Assembly (NCBI RefSeq): GCF_004764705.1
Contig: NZ_SHLX01000001.1
Location: 434,001 to 498,000, forward strand
Source: Paenibacillus cymbidii
Lineage (GTDB): Bacteria > Bacillota > Bacilli > Paenibacillales > NBRC-103111
Direction: 5' to 3'
Length of the DNA: 64,000 nt
The position numbers and the translations under genes are program-made. Numbering within the stretch: the first letter of the stretch is position 1; the number at the start of each line of letters is the position of its first letter. Positions 16,517 to 27,542 of this stretch are shown one piece after another. The notes beneath the pieces were generated by a model. It did not search any database and had not been told where the DNA came from. It worked only from the letters and a program-made list of their open reading frames with translations.

Positions 16517-17788
16517 ATGAGCATTTTGCGGACATTGCTGCAGGACATTCCGATCCCGCAGATGGTGCGCATCCGCCAGCGGTTCGACGCGGACAAATTG
16601 GCTGATCCGGCAGGCGAACTGGCGAAGGAGCTGCGGAAGCCGGAAGTGGCCGGCAGCATCAAGCCGGGCCAAAGCGTGGCGATTGCCGTCGGCAGTCGGG
16701 GCGTGGCGAATATCGCCGCCTTCACGAAAACGACGGTCGATGCGGTGAAGGCGGCCGGCGGCGAGCCGTTCATCGTGCCTTGCATGGGCAGCCATGGCGG
16801 AGCGACAGCGGAAGGGCAGCGCGAGGTGCTGCACCATCTGGGCGTAACGGAAGAAACGGTTGGCGCGCCGATTCGCTCTTCCATGGAAGTGGTGAAGCTT
16901 GACGAACTGCCGAACGGGCTGCCGGTATACGTCGACAAGCTCGCGTCGGAAGCCGACGCGATCGTCGTAATCAACCGCGTCAAGCCGCATACGGCATTTC
17001 GCGGGCCGGTCGAAAGCGGCGTGATGAAAATGATCGCCATCGGCCTCGGCAAACAGAAGGGCGCGGAAGCGTGCCACCAGCTCGGTTTCAAATACATGGC
17101 CGAAAACGTGCCGGCGATGGCGCGCATTATGCTGGCGAAGCTGCCGATCGTCTACGGCATCGCGCTGGTCGAAAACGCCTACGACGAAACGTGTCGCGTA
17201 GAAGTGTTGCTGCCGGACCGCATCGAGGCGAGGGAGCGCGAGCTGCTGGATGAAGCGAAAGCGCGGCTGCCGCAAATTTTGTTCCCGCAAATCGACGTGC
17301 TCGTGATCGATTACATCGGCAAAAACATCAGCGGCGACGGCATGGATCCGAACATTACCGGCCGCTTTCCGACGCCTTACGCGCACGGCGGACCCGACGT
17401 GTCCAAGATGGTCGTGCTCGACTTGACCAAAGAAACGAAAGGCAACGCCAACGGCGTCGGCACCGCCGATTTTACGACGCAGCGGCTGGCGGACAAAACC
17501 GACTTCGCGGTCATGTACGCCAACGGCCTGACATCGACCGTCTGCGCGCCGACGAAGCTGGCCACCGTGCTCGAAAACCAGCAATACGCGTTCCAAGCGG
17601 CTATCAAGACGTGCAACATTCTCGACTATACGAAATGCCGGCTGGTGCGGATCAAGGACACGCTGCATCTCGGCGAAATCGAAATTTCCGTCAACATGCT
17701 GGAGGAAGCCCGGCAGCACGGGCAGATCGAGATTTTGACGGAGCCGTACGACTTACCATTCGACAGCGAAGGGAATTTGTTTGCATGA
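16517..17788 (+). CDS. LarA-like nickel-dependent hydroxyacid racemase/epimerase
   Basis: A 423-residue protein of the LarA superfamily (DUF2088), the same length as lactate racemase LarA. Candidate active-site residues are present: Arg61 (VGSRGV), His93 (GSHGG), His158 (RVKPHTAF), Lys171 (GVMKM) and His187 (EACH); the Lys-His spacing of 16 equals that of K184/H200 in LarA, which hold the nickel pincer cofactor. Members of this superfamily racemise lactate or malate, or epimerise D-gluconate at C2. Its stop overlaps gntK (ATGA), so I infer a hexonate epimerase, feeding gluconate to the kinase. The cofactor genes larB/C/E are not in the window. Confidence 0.8.
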   Translation: MSILRTLLQDIPIPQMVRIRQRFDADKLADPAGELAKELRKPEVAGSIKPGQSVAIAVGSRGVANIAAFTKTTVDAVKAAGGEPFIVPCMGSHGGATAEGQREVLHHLGVTEETVGAPIRSSMEVVKLDELPNGLPVYVDKLASEADAIVVINRVKPHTAFRGPVESGVMKMIAIGLGKQKGAEACHQLGFKYMAENVPAMARIMLAKLPIVYGIALVENAYDETCRVEVLLPDRIEARERELLDEAKARLPQILFPQIDVLVIDYIGKNISGDGMDPNITGRFPTPYAHGGPDVSKMVVLDLTKETKGNANGVGTADFTTQRLADKTDFAVMYANGLTSTVCAPTKLATVLENQQYAFQAAIKTCNILDYTKCRLVRIKDTLHLGEIEISVNMLEEARQHGQIEILTEPYDLPFDSEGNLFA

Positions 17789-19326
17789 ACGGAAGCAAGC
17801 CATACGTCGTTGCCGCCGATATCGGCACGACCAGCACGAAAACGCTTGTCATCGATCGCGAAGGCCGCGTGCTCGCCTCGCATGCGATCGAATACCCGCT
17901 GCATACGCCGAAGCCGGACCGCGCCGAGCAGGACCCGCGGCAGCTGTACGAGGCTGTCGTGGAAGGCATCGGCGCCGTCGTGCGCAAAGCGGCGGTGCTG
18001 CCGTCCCAGGTGCTGTGCGTATCGTTCAGCTCGGCGATGCACAGCCTGATCGCGGTTGACGCGGCCGGCGAACCGCTGACGCCGTGCATCACGTGGGCGG
18101 ACAACCGCAGCGCGGCGTACGCCGACCTCGTCAACCGCGAGCGGAACGGTCGGGCGATCTACATGGCGACCGGCACGCCGATTCATCCGATGTCGCCGCT
18201 GCTCAAGCTGATGTGGATGAAAGAGCACGATCCGGCAATTTTCTTAGCGGCATATAAATTTATCGGCATTAAGGAATTTGTTTTTGCCAAGCTGTTCGGC
18301 GAATACGCGATCGATTATTCGCTGGCCAGCTGCACCGGCTTGTTCAACCTTCAGGCGCTTGACTGGGACGCGAACGCGCTGGCGCTTGCCGGCATCGACG
18401 CCGAGCGGTTGTCGCGCCCGGTGCCGACGACGCACCGGATGGCAGGGCTGCGTCCGGACCTCGCTGCGGCGATGGGGCTGGCTGCGGACACGCCGTTCGT
18501 GCTCGGCGCCTCTGACGGCGTGCTGGCGAGCCTCGGCTCCGGCGCCTTCGAGCCGGGCGTGTTCGCCGTGTCGATCGGCACGAGCGGCGCCGTGCGCGGC
18601 GTGGTGGACAAGCCGCTCACCGACCCGCAGGGCCGGCTGTTCTGCTATGCGCTGACGGACAAGTTCTGGGTGATCGGCGGCGCGATCAACAACGGCGGCA
18701 TCATGTTCCGCTGGGTGCGCGACCAGCTGGCGACGCTGGAAGCCGAAGAAGCGCGGCGGATGGGCGTCGATCCGTACGACCATCTGGCGCAAATTGCTGC
18801 CGGCGTCGACGCGGGATCGAACGGGCTCATTTTTATGCCGCTGCTGGCCGGCGAACGGGCGCCTTATTGGAACGCCAATGCGCGCGGCGTGTTTTTCGGG
18901 CTGTCGCTCGTGCACGAGAAGCGGCACATGATCCGCGCCGTGCTCGAAGGCGTCGTGTACCGCATCCATTCAGTTGCCGCGGCGCTGGCGGAACTGTCCG
19001 GATCGGCGCGGGAAATTCGCGCTTCCGGCGGCTTTGCCCGTTCGGTGCTGTGGCGCCAGATGATGGCGGACGTGACCGGCACGCCGGTGACGGTGCCGGA
19101 CGCAATCGAAAGCTCGGGGCTCGGCGCGGCCCAGCTCGGGCTGCTCGCCATGGGCGAAATCGCCGATTTTGCCGGCGTGCACGATTGGGTACGCACGGGC
19201 ACGAGGCATGAGCCGGACACGGCCAACCATGCGGTGTATACGGAGCTTACCGCGATTTATGCGAACGTCTATCAGCAGTTGCGCGGCGATTTTGACGCCA
19301 TTGCGGCGTTTCAGCAGCGGCATTGA
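17785..19326 (+). CDS. gntK: Gluconate kinase (FGGY family)
   Basis: A 513-residue sugar kinase, the length of B. subtilis GntK. The FGGY N-terminal domain opens with [17 protein letters not shown] (phosphate loop); later come [29 protein letters not shown], the second-domain [10 protein letters not shown], and the signature region [17 protein letters not shown]. The predicted reaction is gluconate + ATP to 6-phosphogluconate. The ATG is in the ATGA overlap with the preceding gene. Xylulokinase is a relative, but the operon (with gnd downstream) supports gluconate. Very high GC. Confidence 0.88.
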   Translation: MNGSKPYVVAADIGTTSTKTLVIDREGRVLASHAIEYPLHTPKPDRAEQDPRQLYEAVVEGIGAVVRKAAVLPSQVLCVSFSSAMHSLIAVDAAGEPLTPCITWADNRSAAYADLVNRERNGRAIYMATGTPIHPMSPLLKLMWMKEHDPAIFLAAYKFIGIKEFVFAKLFGEYAIDYSLASCTGLFNLQALDWDANALALAGIDAERLSRPVPTTHRMAGLRPDLAAAMGLAADTPFVLGASDGVLASLGSGAFEPGVFAVSIGTSGAVRGVVDKPLTDPQGRLFCYALTDKFWVIGGAINNGGIMFRWVRDQLATLEAEEARRMGVDPYDHLAQIAAGVDAGSNGLIFMPLLAGERAPYWNANARGVFFGLSLVHEKRHMIRAVLEGVVYRIHSVAAALAELSGSAREIRASGGFARSVLWRQMMADVTGTPVTVPDAIESSGLGAAQLGLLAMGEIADFAGVHDWVRTGTRHEPDTANHAVYTELTAIYANVYQQLRGDFDAIAAFQQRH

Positions 19327-19355
19327 CATTTTTGACGATCATGGAGGAGAAACGG

Positions 19356-20126
19356 ATGCACAATTTATTCGATTTGACCGGTCAAACGGCAGTCGTCATC
19401 GGCGGCAACAGCACGCTGGGCGGTTCGATGGCGGCGGCGCTCGGCGCTTACGGCGCCAGCGTGGCGATCGTCGGCCGCAACATGGAGAAATGCGAAGCGG
19501 TCGTAGCGGAAATCGCGCAGGCAGGGGGGACGGCCAAAGCGTTTTTTGCCGAGGCGACGAAAGAGGAAGATTTGCGCGCGCTGCTGGCCGACGTGCTCAC
19601 CTGGACCGGACGCGTCGATATTCTGATGAACTGCCCGGGCACAAACAGCGCCACGCCGTTCTTCGAGCTGACAATGGAAGAATGGGACCGCATCATGGAC
19701 GTCAACCTGAAGAGCGTTGTGCTCGCCTGCCAGGTATTCGGCAAACGGATGATCGAGCAGGGCGAAGGCGGCAGCATCATCAACATTTCGTCGGTGTCGT
19801 CCGACCCGCCGCTGTCCCGCGTGTTTACGTATTCGGCGTCGAAGGCCGCGGTCAACAACGTGACCAAATACCTTGCGCGCGAATTTGCTCCCGACCGGGT
19901 GCGCGTCAACGCGATCATTCCGGGTTTCTTCCCGGCGGAGCAGAACCGCAAAATTTTGTCGCCGGAGCGGGTGGAAAGCATCATGCGCCACACCCCGATG
20001 GGGCGGTTCGGCGAAGCGTCGGAGCTGCAAGGGGCGGCGGTTTATTTGGCCTCCGGCCGCGCTTCCGGCTTCGTGACCGGCACGCTGCTGCGCGTCGACG
20101 GCGGTTTTGGCTCGATCACCATCTAA
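19356..20126 (+). CDS. SDR oxidoreductase (fructuronate/gluconate dehydrogenase-like)
   Basis: A 256-residue short-chain dehydrogenase. The nucleotide-binding turn is [10 protein letters not shown] (classical GxxxGxG read as GGNSTLG), with a catalytic Ser in NISSVSS and Tyr-x-x-x-Lys in [10 protein letters not shown], and the C-terminal [17 protein letters not shown]. The [16 protein letters not shown]-terminus resembles SDR-type D-mannonate oxidoreductase (YjmF) and gluconate 5-dehydrogenase. GGAGGAG (19343-19349) fits the ATG at 19356 better than the ATG at 19341. It lies 29 bp after gntK and is the last gene of the LacI-led operon. Confidence 0.8.
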   Translation: MHNLFDLTGQTAVVIGGNSTLGGSMAAALGAYGASVAIVGRNMEKCEAVVAEIAQAGGTAKAFFAEATKEEDLRALLADVLTWTGRVDILMNCPGTNSATPFFELTMEEWDRIMDVNLKSVVLACQVFGKRMIEQGEGGSIINISSVSSDPPLSRVFTYSASKAAVNNVTKYLAREFAPDRVRVNAIIPGFFPAEQNRKILSPERVESIMRHTPMGRFGEASELQGAAVYLASGRASGFVTGTLLRVDGGFGSITI

Positions 20127-20145
20127 TCGCCGCATCAGGTTTCAT

Positions 20146-20175
20146 TTGGCAGAAACGCCGCAATCGCGTTATAAT
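20146..20175 (+). promoter_or_regulatory. gnd promoter
   Basis: TTGGCA (20146-20151), 18 bp, TATAAT (20170-20175), 142 bp before the gnd ATG. It gives gnd its own expression independent of the LacI-led operon. Confidence 0.7.
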
Positions 20176-20317
20176 GATTTTATTTTCGAAGCAAATCAGC
20201 GAGGAAGGCTCGGCGCAAGCGGTGAAAATCAATGCCGATTGGACCTGGGAAGCGGCCCAATGCGGTAATGGTCGTTATGGACAAATGAATTCGTTCGAAG
20301 GAGTGGAGTTCAGCAAC

Positions 20318-21727
<1,410 letters not shown>

Positions 21728-21741
21728 TAGTTTGCCTGTTG

Positions 21742-21770
21742 AAGTCCCTTCCTTGTGAAGGGACTTTTTT
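21742..21770 (+). terminator. Intrinsic terminator of gnd
   Basis: AAGTCCCTT-CCTTGTG-AAGGGACTT followed by TTTTC, 14 bp after the gnd stop. Confidence 0.93.
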
Positions 21771-21793
21771 CTTTTTTGCTTTGGAAAAACGAA

Positions 21794-21822
21794 TTGACCC
21801 CCGAGTGTGATTGGGATAAAAT
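21794..21822 (+). promoter_or_regulatory. Promoter of the dehydratase gene
   Basis: TTGACC (21794-21799), 17 bp, TAAAAT (21817-21822). An AT-rich leader of about 70 bp leads to the ATG at 21894; it contains TGATAGAATCAATATAGTGA, which could hold an operator. Confidence 0.75.
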
Positions 21823-21893
21823 CGTGATAGAATCAATATAGTGATTCATATTCAACAAATTGAACCAATTAAAGGGACGAACGATATGGGGGC

Positions 21894-23630
21894 ATGGACG
21901 TGAAACTGCGCAGCAGCGAATGGTTCGAAAACGACAATGCGGAGCTGCGGTTCCAACACCGCACGGCGATGCGGGCGATGGGCCACGACCCGAATTCGTT
22001 CGTCGGCAAGCCGATTATCGGCATATTTAATGCACTTAATGATTTCAACAGCTGCAACGCTCCGCACAAGGAATTGGTCGAGTATGTCAAACGGGGCGTG
22101 CTGCTTGCCGGCGGTTATCCGATCGAAATGAATACGATTTCGACGCCTGCCGATTTTATGAAGCCGTCCGACTTGCCGTATCGCAACCTGCTCTCGATGG
22201 ACGTCGAGGAAAGCGTCCGTTCGCAGCCGATCGACGGCGTCGTTTTGCTGTGCGAATGCGACAAGTCGGTGCCTGGCCAACTGATGGGCGCCGCCAGCTG
22301 CGATTTGCCGACGCTGCAGCTGGCTGCCGGCCACCGCAGCTCGGGCAGCTTCCGCGGCCGCACGGTCAATTACGGCACCGATCTGTGGAAATACTCGGAC
22401 GACTACAAGGCCGGCCTGCTGACCGAAGAAGAGTGGCAGGAGCTGGAGAAGTCGATTTCGTGCAGCCTGGGCGGCTGCCCGGTCATGGGTACGGCATCGA
22501 CGATGAAGAGCATGTCGGAGATGCTTGGCATGATGCTGCCCGGCACGTCGAGCATTCCGGCGACTGACGCGCGCCGCAAGCTGGCGGCGGAGCACACGGG
22601 CAAGCGTATTGTCGAAATGGTGCGGGAGGAGCTGACGCCGTCGAAGCTGATGACGGAAGCGGCTTTCCGCAACACGATCCGGCTGCTTGCCGCAATCGGC
22701 GGCTCGACGAATGCGGCGATCCATCTTACCGCAATCGCCGGCCGGCTCGGCATCGACATCCCGCTGCAGCGGTACGACGATCTGTCGCGCGAGGTGCCGC
22801 TCATCGTCAATCTGCAGCCGAGCGGAACGCACAGCATGGACGATTTTCACAAAGCCGGGGGCTTGCGCCGCGTCATCCACAACTTGTTGCCGCAGCTCGA
22901 AACTGATTGCCTCGGCGCTACCGGCGAAACGATCGGACGCATCTACGGCGGCGACTTGTACGCCGCTTATGAGGACGATGTGATCGGCACATTGGCCGAA
23001 CCGTTCAAGCGGCGCTCCGGCTTGGCGGTACTTCGCGGCAACCTGGCGCCGAACGGCGCCGTCGTCAAGCCGTCGGCGCTGTCGCCCGATCTGATGCGGC
23101 ATCGCGGCAAGGCTGTCGTGTTCGAGGACTACGAGGACATGCTGGCGCGCATCGACACGGACGAGCTGGAAGCCGATGCCTCGAGCGTGCTCGTGCTAAA
23201 ACATTGCGGCCCGGTAGCCATGGGCATGCCGGAATGGGGCTCGATTCCGATTCCGGCCAAGCTGCTGCGCCAGGGCGTACGCGACATGGTTCGCATCAGC
23301 GACGGGCGTATGAGCGGCACGAGTTATGGCGCCGTTATTCTGCATGTGTCGCCGGAAGCGGCCGTTGGCGGTCCGCTTGCCGTCGTGCGGGACGGCGACT
23401 GGATCGAAGTGGACATGGAAGCGGGCACGCTCCATCTGGACTTGGACGAGAACGAGCTGGCAAACCGGCTGGCCGCCTGGCGGCGTCCCGCGTCGCGGCA
23501 CAAACGCGGCTATCCGCGGCTGTTCGCCGAACATGCGCAGCAGGCGCACGAAGGCTGCGATCTGGACGTACTGCGCCCGGCGAACAAGGAGGAAGCGGCG
23601 TTCGTGCCGCCGATCGTCGGCAGGGGATAA
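21894..23630 (+). CDS. IlvD/Edd-family sugar-acid dehydratase
   Basis: A 578-residue iron-sulfur dehydratase. Cys54 in FNSCNAPH, a second Cys in CECDKSVPGQ (near 122) and a third in LGGCPVMGTAST (near 195) are the three cluster ligands. The order of motifs and the SSEWF N-terminus resemble the L-arabonate/D-xylonate dehydratase clade more than IlvD or 6-phosphogluconate dehydratase, so I predict removal of water from an aldonic acid to give a 2-keto-3-deoxy acid. No aldolase lies nearby. The start could be ATG 21894 or GTG 21900. It shares an apparent transcript with the M20 gene 42 bp downstream. Confidence 0.83.
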   Translation: MDVKLRSSEWFENDNAELRFQHRTAMRAMGHDPNSFVGKPIIGIFNALNDFNSCNAPHKELVEYVKRGVLLAGGYPIEMNTISTPADFMKPSDLPYRNLLSMDVEESVRSQPIDGVVLLCECDKSVPGQLMGAASCDLPTLQLAAGHRSSGSFRGRTVNYGTDLWKYSDDYKAGLLTEEEWQELEKSISCSLGGCPVMGTASTMKSMSEMLGMMLPGTSSIPATDARRKLAAEHTGKRIVEMVREELTPSKLMTEAAFRNTIRLLAAIGGSTNAAIHLTAIAGRLGIDIPLQRYDDLSREVPLIVNLQPSGTHSMDDFHKAGGLRRVIHNLLPQLETDCLGATGETIGRIYGGDLYAAYEDDVIGTLAEPFKRRSGLAVLRGNLAPNGAVVKPSALSPDLMRHRGKAVVFEDYEDMLARIDTDELEADASSVLVLKHCGPVAMGMPEWGSIPIPAKLLRQGVRDMVRISDGRMSGTSYGAVILHVSPEAAVGGPLAVVRDGDWIEVDMEAGTLHLDLDENELANRLAAWRRPASRHKRGYPRLFAEHAQQAHEGCDLDVLRPANKEEAAFVPPIVGRG

Positions 23631-23672
23631 CACGTTGATTCATCCAGAGTAAAACGAGGAGAAGGAACGAAC

Positions 23673-24836
23673 ATGACCGAGCTGTGGAAACGAATCGATA
23701 CGAACCGTATTGTTCAGGATGCGCTGGCGCTGGTGAGCATCCCGAGCGCAACGGGCAACACGGTGGCGATGGCGGCGGCTTATGAGCGTTTGCTGCGCGA
23801 AGCCGGTGGCGAAGTGACGCGTTATGAATTTATTCCGGACAATCCGACGCTGGTCGCCACATTCCGATTTGGGGACAACGCGACGACGCTGTTGTTCAAC
23901 GGCCATATGGACGTCGTGACGCTTGGCCATGCCGCGCCGGAAATCAAGGACGGCCGCTTGTACGCCCGCGGCGCGAACGACATGAAAGGCTCGCTCGCCT
24001 GCATCCTTGAGGTGCTTCGCGTGCTGAGAGCGACCGCCGCGTTCGACGGCACGATCGTCGTTGTGGCCAACAGTTTGCACGAAAGCCCCGGAGGCCGCGG
24101 CGAAGATTTGATCGCCTTGACGGAGCAAGTGCCGCTCAAGGTCGATGCCGCGATCGTCATGGAAGGCGCGGTGACCGACTGCACGATCGCCCAACTCGGT
24201 TCGGCGACGTTCGACATTACGATCGAACGCGACGGCGAGCCGAGCCATCAGCTGTATACGCCGCCGGGCACGCCTCATCCGATCACGGTGCTCGCTGACG
24301 TCGTTCGCCAGCTGGACGAATGGAACGCGGAATTGGAAACGAAGTTTATCGAGGATATCGGGTACGGGTCTTATTTTATTGGAGCGGTGCAGAGCGGGGA
24401 GTTTTACAACCAACTGACCAACCGGGCGACATTGACCGGCGTTCGCCGCTACGATCCGGCGGAGCCGTTCGCCGAAGTGGAGCGGTTCATGCGGGAAGGG
24501 CTGGCGGCGCTCGCCGCCTCACACTGCGTGCGCATCGAACTCGACCTGCGCAAGGTGCGCGACGGCTACCGCATCGCCAAGGATAGCGCTGCCGTTGCCG
24601 CGTTGCAACGCGCAGCGGGCAAGGTGCGCGGCATCAAGCTGCCGACGGCGGGCAAGAAGCTGGTGACGGACGCCGGCATACTTGCGGGCGCGCTTGGTGT
24701 GCCGGTGCTGTGTCACGGCCCGGACCAGAAGACGGCTCACGCCAGCGTCGAATACGTCGAAACCGCCGAACTCGAGAAGTCCGCCGGCGTTTACTTGCAG
24801 TTCGTACTGGAAATGGCGGCCGCTGCGCAGGGTTGA
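23673..24836 (+). CDS. M20-family metallohydrolase (ArgE/DapE-like)
   Basis: A 387-residue zinc-hydrolase-fold protein. FNGHMDVV supplies the first His and Asp; ARGANDMKGSL the bridging Asp; and VTDAGI/CHGPDQKTAHA the last ligands. A dimerisation lid lies around 180-290 with the expected His (PSHQLY). The usual Glu-Glu pair before Gly-Gly reads HESPGG, so one expected metal ligand is replaced by Ser. Substrates of the family are N-acyl or N-succinyl amino acids and dipeptides; the specific one is unknown. GAGGAGAAGGA precedes the ATG. Its stop overlaps the -35 of the tyrS leader promoter. Confidence 0.82.
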   Translation: MTELWKRIDTNRIVQDALALVSIPSATGNTVAMAAAYERLLREAGGEVTRYEFIPDNPTLVATFRFGDNATTLLFNGHMDVVTLGHAAPEIKDGRLYARGANDMKGSLACILEVLRVLRATAAFDGTIVVVANSLHESPGGRGEDLIALTEQVPLKVDAAIVMEGAVTDCTIAQLGSATFDITIERDGEPSHQLYTPPGTPHPITVLADVVRQLDEWNAELETKFIEDIGYGSYFIGAVQSGEFYNQLTNRATLTGVRRYDPAEPFAEVERFMREGLAALAASHCVRIELDLRKVRDGYRIAKDSAAVAALQRAAGKVRGIKLPTAGKKLVTDAGILAGALGVPVLCHGPDQKTAHASVEYVETAELEKSAGVYLQFVLEMAAAAQG

Positions 24837-24861
24837 CACCTGTTTGCGAAAGTGGTATAAA
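24833..24861 (+). promoter_or_regulatory. Promoter of the tyrS T-box leader
   Basis: TTGACA (24833-24838, overlapping the previous stop codon), 17 bp, TATAAA (24856-24861). Confidence 0.85.
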
Positions 24862-24883
24862 CAGTATCAAACCTCATGCATGA

Positions 24884-25129
24884 AAGCGAAGATGGGAATC
24901 AGTAGCGTTCGAGAGATGCGATGCAGAGAGCCGGCGGGTGGTGCAAGCCGGTACGCAACCGAATGCGAATTACGTCCCGGAGCATCTTGACTCAAACCTG
25001 CGCCGGCGCAGAAGGGCAAGACGGCGATCGGCCGTTATCCGATTGAAGAGGAGGATGCCGCAAGGCGTCTTCAACTAGGGTGGTACCGCGATGACTCGTC
25101 CCTGTCTGCAGACAGGACGGGTCTTTTTT
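24884..25129 (+). promoter_or_regulatory. Tyrosine T-box riboswitch
   Basis: Stem I is closed by AAGATG (24889-24894) with CATCTT (24983-24988). An AGTA element follows its 5' side, and the specifier loop reads GAATTACG with TAC (24971-24973) as the tyrosine codon. The T-box bulge sequence CTAGGGTGGTACCGCG is at 25075-25090. The terminator, GACTCGTCC ... GGACGGGTC then TTTTTT, ends near 25129. Uncharged tRNA-Tyr binding should form the antiterminator and allow tyrS transcription. Confidence 0.95.
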
Positions 25130-25164
25130 GTTCCATCCCAATCCAAATGAAGGAGCGATACCGA

Positions 25165-26457
25165 ATGACGGAAACGGCAGCACCGCATACGATCAATGAA
25201 TTGCTGGACGATCTCGAATACCGCGGCCTGATTCATCAAGTGACCGACCGCGAAGGGCTGGCGAAGAAGCTGAATGAAGGAAGCGTCACGCTGTACAGCG
25301 GCTTCGACCCGACCGCCGACAGCCTGCACATCGGCCATTTGCTGCCGGTGCTGCTGCTCCGCCGGTTCCAACTGGCCGGCCACAACTCGATTGCGCTTGT
25401 CGGCGGCGGCACCGGCCTGATCGGCGACCCGAGCGGCCGGTCGACGGAACGTTCGCTCAACACGTCGGACACAGTTGCGCTTTGGACGGAAAGCTTGAAA
25501 GGGCAGTTGTCCCGCTTCCTCGACTTTGAGACAAGCGCGAATCCGGCCAGGCTCGTCAGCAATTACGACTGGCTGGCGCCGCTCGACGTCATCACGTTCC
25601 TGCGCGATGTCGGCAAACATTTTACCGTCAACTACATGCTGGCCAAAGATTCCGTCGACTCGCGACTGGCGAACGGCATTTCGTTCACCGAGTTCAGCTA
25701 CATGATTTTGCAGTCGTACGACTTCTACGAGCTGAACCGGTCGCACGGCTGCACGCTGCAGATCGGCGGCAGCGACCAGTGGGGCAACATTACGGCCGGA
25801 CTCGACCTGATCGGCAAAATGGGCGGCAGCGGCGCATTCGGCTTGACGATGCCGCTTGTCACGAAGAGCGACGGCAAAAAGTTCGGCAAGTCCGAATCGG
25901 GCGCCGTCTGGCTCGACCGGAACAAAACGGGAGCGTACGCGTTTTACCAGTTCTGGATCAACACCGACGACAACGATGTCGTCAAGTTCCTGAAATACTT
26001 CACGTTCCTGTCGCGGGAGCAAATCGCCGCACTGGAAGCCGAGTTGGCCGCCAGCCCGGAGAAACGCGCCGCTCAGCGCGAGCTTGCCCGCGAAGTGACC
26101 CGGCTCGTGCACGGGCAGGAAGCCGTCGACAGCGCGGAGAACATCACGCAAGCGCTGTTCTCGGGCGATGTCACTCAGCTGAGCGAAGCGGAACTGGTTG
26201 AAGCGCTGCAGGATATGCCGAGCGCCGTCGTCGACGAAGCGGCGGAGAGCGGGCTGATCGATCTGCTTGTCGCCGCCGGCGCGGCGCCATCGCGCCGCCA
26301 GGCAAAGCAGGATATCGAAAGCGGCGCGGTGTCCGTCAACGGGCAGAAGCAAACCGCGATCGATGCCGCCATCACGGCGGAGCACCGGCTGCACGGCAAA
26401 TACGTCGTGCTTCGCCGCGGCAAAAAGAACTACTACCTCATCCGCTTCGGTTCCTGA
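25165..26457 (+). CDS. tyrS: Tyrosyl-tRNA synthetase
   Basis: A 430-residue class I synthetase charging tRNA-Tyr. The HIGH motif is at residues 55-58 (SLHIGHLLP), the KMSKS loop reads KFGKS as is normal for bacterial TyrRS of this type, tyrosine-pocket residues appear in SYMILQSYDF and QIGGSDQWGNI, and the C-terminal S4 domain covers about 365-430 (SRRQAKQDIESGAVSVNG). AAGGAGCG (25150-25157) supports the ATG at 25165 over 25147. Expression is controlled by the T-box upstream. Confidence 0.96.
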   Translation: MTETAAPHTINELLDDLEYRGLIHQVTDREGLAKKLNEGSVTLYSGFDPTADSLHIGHLLPVLLLRRFQLAGHNSIALVGGGTGLIGDPSGRSTERSLNTSDTVALWTESLKGQLSRFLDFETSANPARLVSNYDWLAPLDVITFLRDVGKHFTVNYMLAKDSVDSRLANGISFTEFSYMILQSYDFYELNRSHGCTLQIGGSDQWGNITAGLDLIGKMGGSGAFGLTMPLVTKSDGKKFGKSESGAVWLDRNKTGAYAFYQFWINTDDNDVVKFLKYFTFLSREQIAALEAELAASPEKRAAQRELAREVTRLVHGQEAVDSAENITQALFSGDVTQLSEAELVEALQDMPSAVVDEAAESGLIDLLVAAGAAPSRRQAKQDIESGAVSVNGQKQTAIDAAITAEHRLHGKYVVLRRGKKNYYLIRFGS

Positions 26458-26476
26458 GAACCGCCGGGTGAACGCC

Positions 26477-26510
26477 AAGCAGGCTGCCGGTTACGGCAGC
26501 CTGCTTTGTT
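26477..26510 (+). terminator. Intrinsic terminator of tyrS
   Basis: AAGCAGGCTGCCG-GTTA-CGGCAGCCTGCTT, a perfect 13-bp stem, followed by TGTTG. The 1.48-kb stretch after it (26458-27933) has no recognisable gene and is filled by the repeats listed below. Confidence 0.85.
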
Positions 26511-26554
26511 GCTGGCAGAGGGGGGGCCTGACCGCGGGTCAGCCGCGGGCTTCT

Positions 26555-26753
26555 GGCGAAATAAGCCATGTTTAGTTGGCTATTTCGCCCTAAATGGACG
26601 GGCGCAACGAAATAACCAGTGAAATCACTGGCTATTTCTTGGAATTGGTCGATTTGAGGGTAGTCTGGTCCAAATAACCAGCGAAAACACAGGCTATTTT
26701 CAATCGAAGGGGGAATTTACTGCCAATAAGCCAATTTTTATTGCTTATTTTGG
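26555..26753. repeat. Four palindromic AAATA-GCC elements
   Basis: Copies at 26555-26589 (GGCGAAATAAGCCA ... TGGCTATTTCGCC), 26609-26638 (GAAATAACCAGTG-AAAT-CACTGGCTATTTC), 26672-26699 and 26723-26753. Arms are 10-14 bp with A/T-rich loops of 4-8 bp. Same family as at 10.0, 50.4 and 61.7 kb. They could form stable hairpins on either strand. Confidence 0.88.
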
Positions 26754-26830
26754 AATGCCGGGGCTGATCTGGCCGTCGATTGTATGGCTTTCTCTCATTC
26801 CACACTGCCCAACCGCCGCAAGTGGATGTC

Positions 26831-27037
26831 ACCCAGTCTTCGCTCAGCCTCCCAGCAGTCTCCCAACAGCCTCCCAACAGCCTCCAATTTAGTCTTCACT
26901 CAGCCTCTATCCGGCCTCCCAGCTAGCTTCGAAATTGGCCTCAAACTAGTTGTCTCAAACAATTTTAAACTAGCTTTCACCCAGCCTTCACCCAGCTTCA
27001 TTCACCACTTTCCACCCAGCCTTCGTCCAGTCTCCAC
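26831..27037. repeat. Low-complexity CAGCCTCC tract
   Basis: Degenerate short repeats built on CAGCCTCC/CAGTCTCC, with some AT-rich interruptions near 26930-26980. No coding pattern is apparent on either strand. Confidence 0.65.
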
Positions 27038-27450
27038 GTGTTTGCTGGTTATCCCATTGATTCAGGCTGGCGTGGCGGCGTGCGTGCATATAATCGGTAG
27101 CAGTTCGTGTCTGCTGGTTATCCCGTCGGCTCAGACGAGTTCGGCGGTGAAAGTGTAGGGAGAGAGAACGAGTGAGTGGTTATCGGCAGCACGCGTCTGC
27201 TGGTTATCCCATTGGCTCAGACTGGTGCGGTGCGCAGGGAGAGGGCGTAGTGACCATAAGTCAACCGCAGTATGTGTTTGCTTGTTATCTCATTGTCGCG
27301 AGTTGGCGTAGCGATGATTCGGTAGCAGCACGTGTCTGCTGGTTATCCCGTCGGCTCAGACAGGGTTCGGCGGTGAGCGTGCAGGGAGAGAGGGAACAGG
27401 TGAGTAGTCATCGGCAGCACGTGTCTGTTGGTTATCCCGTCGGCTCAGAC
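27038..27450 (+). repeat. Six TGTCTGCTGGTTATCCC repeats
   Basis: Plus-strand copies at about 27038-27067, 27107-27136, 27192-27223, 27273-27304, 27330-27361 and 27419-27450. The core is GTGTCTGCTGGTTATCCCGT followed by CGGCTCAGAC, and the units are spaced 57-89 bp. The last two are almost identical over about 60 bp including GGGTTCGGCGGTGAGCGTGC. Minus-strand relatives lie at 10417-10556. Confidence 0.85.
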
Positions 27451-27542
27451 AGGGTTCGGCGGTGAGCGTGCGCAGAGAGGGGGGAAGTGGCCATAAGTCA
27501 ACCGTTCTCTTGAAAGGGGATAAAGGTTGTTGAAGCTTGAGA

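Noticed and set aside
27038..27450. CRISPR array
   Set aside because: Spacers between units are themselves repeated and similar in sequence, unlike CRISPR spacers.
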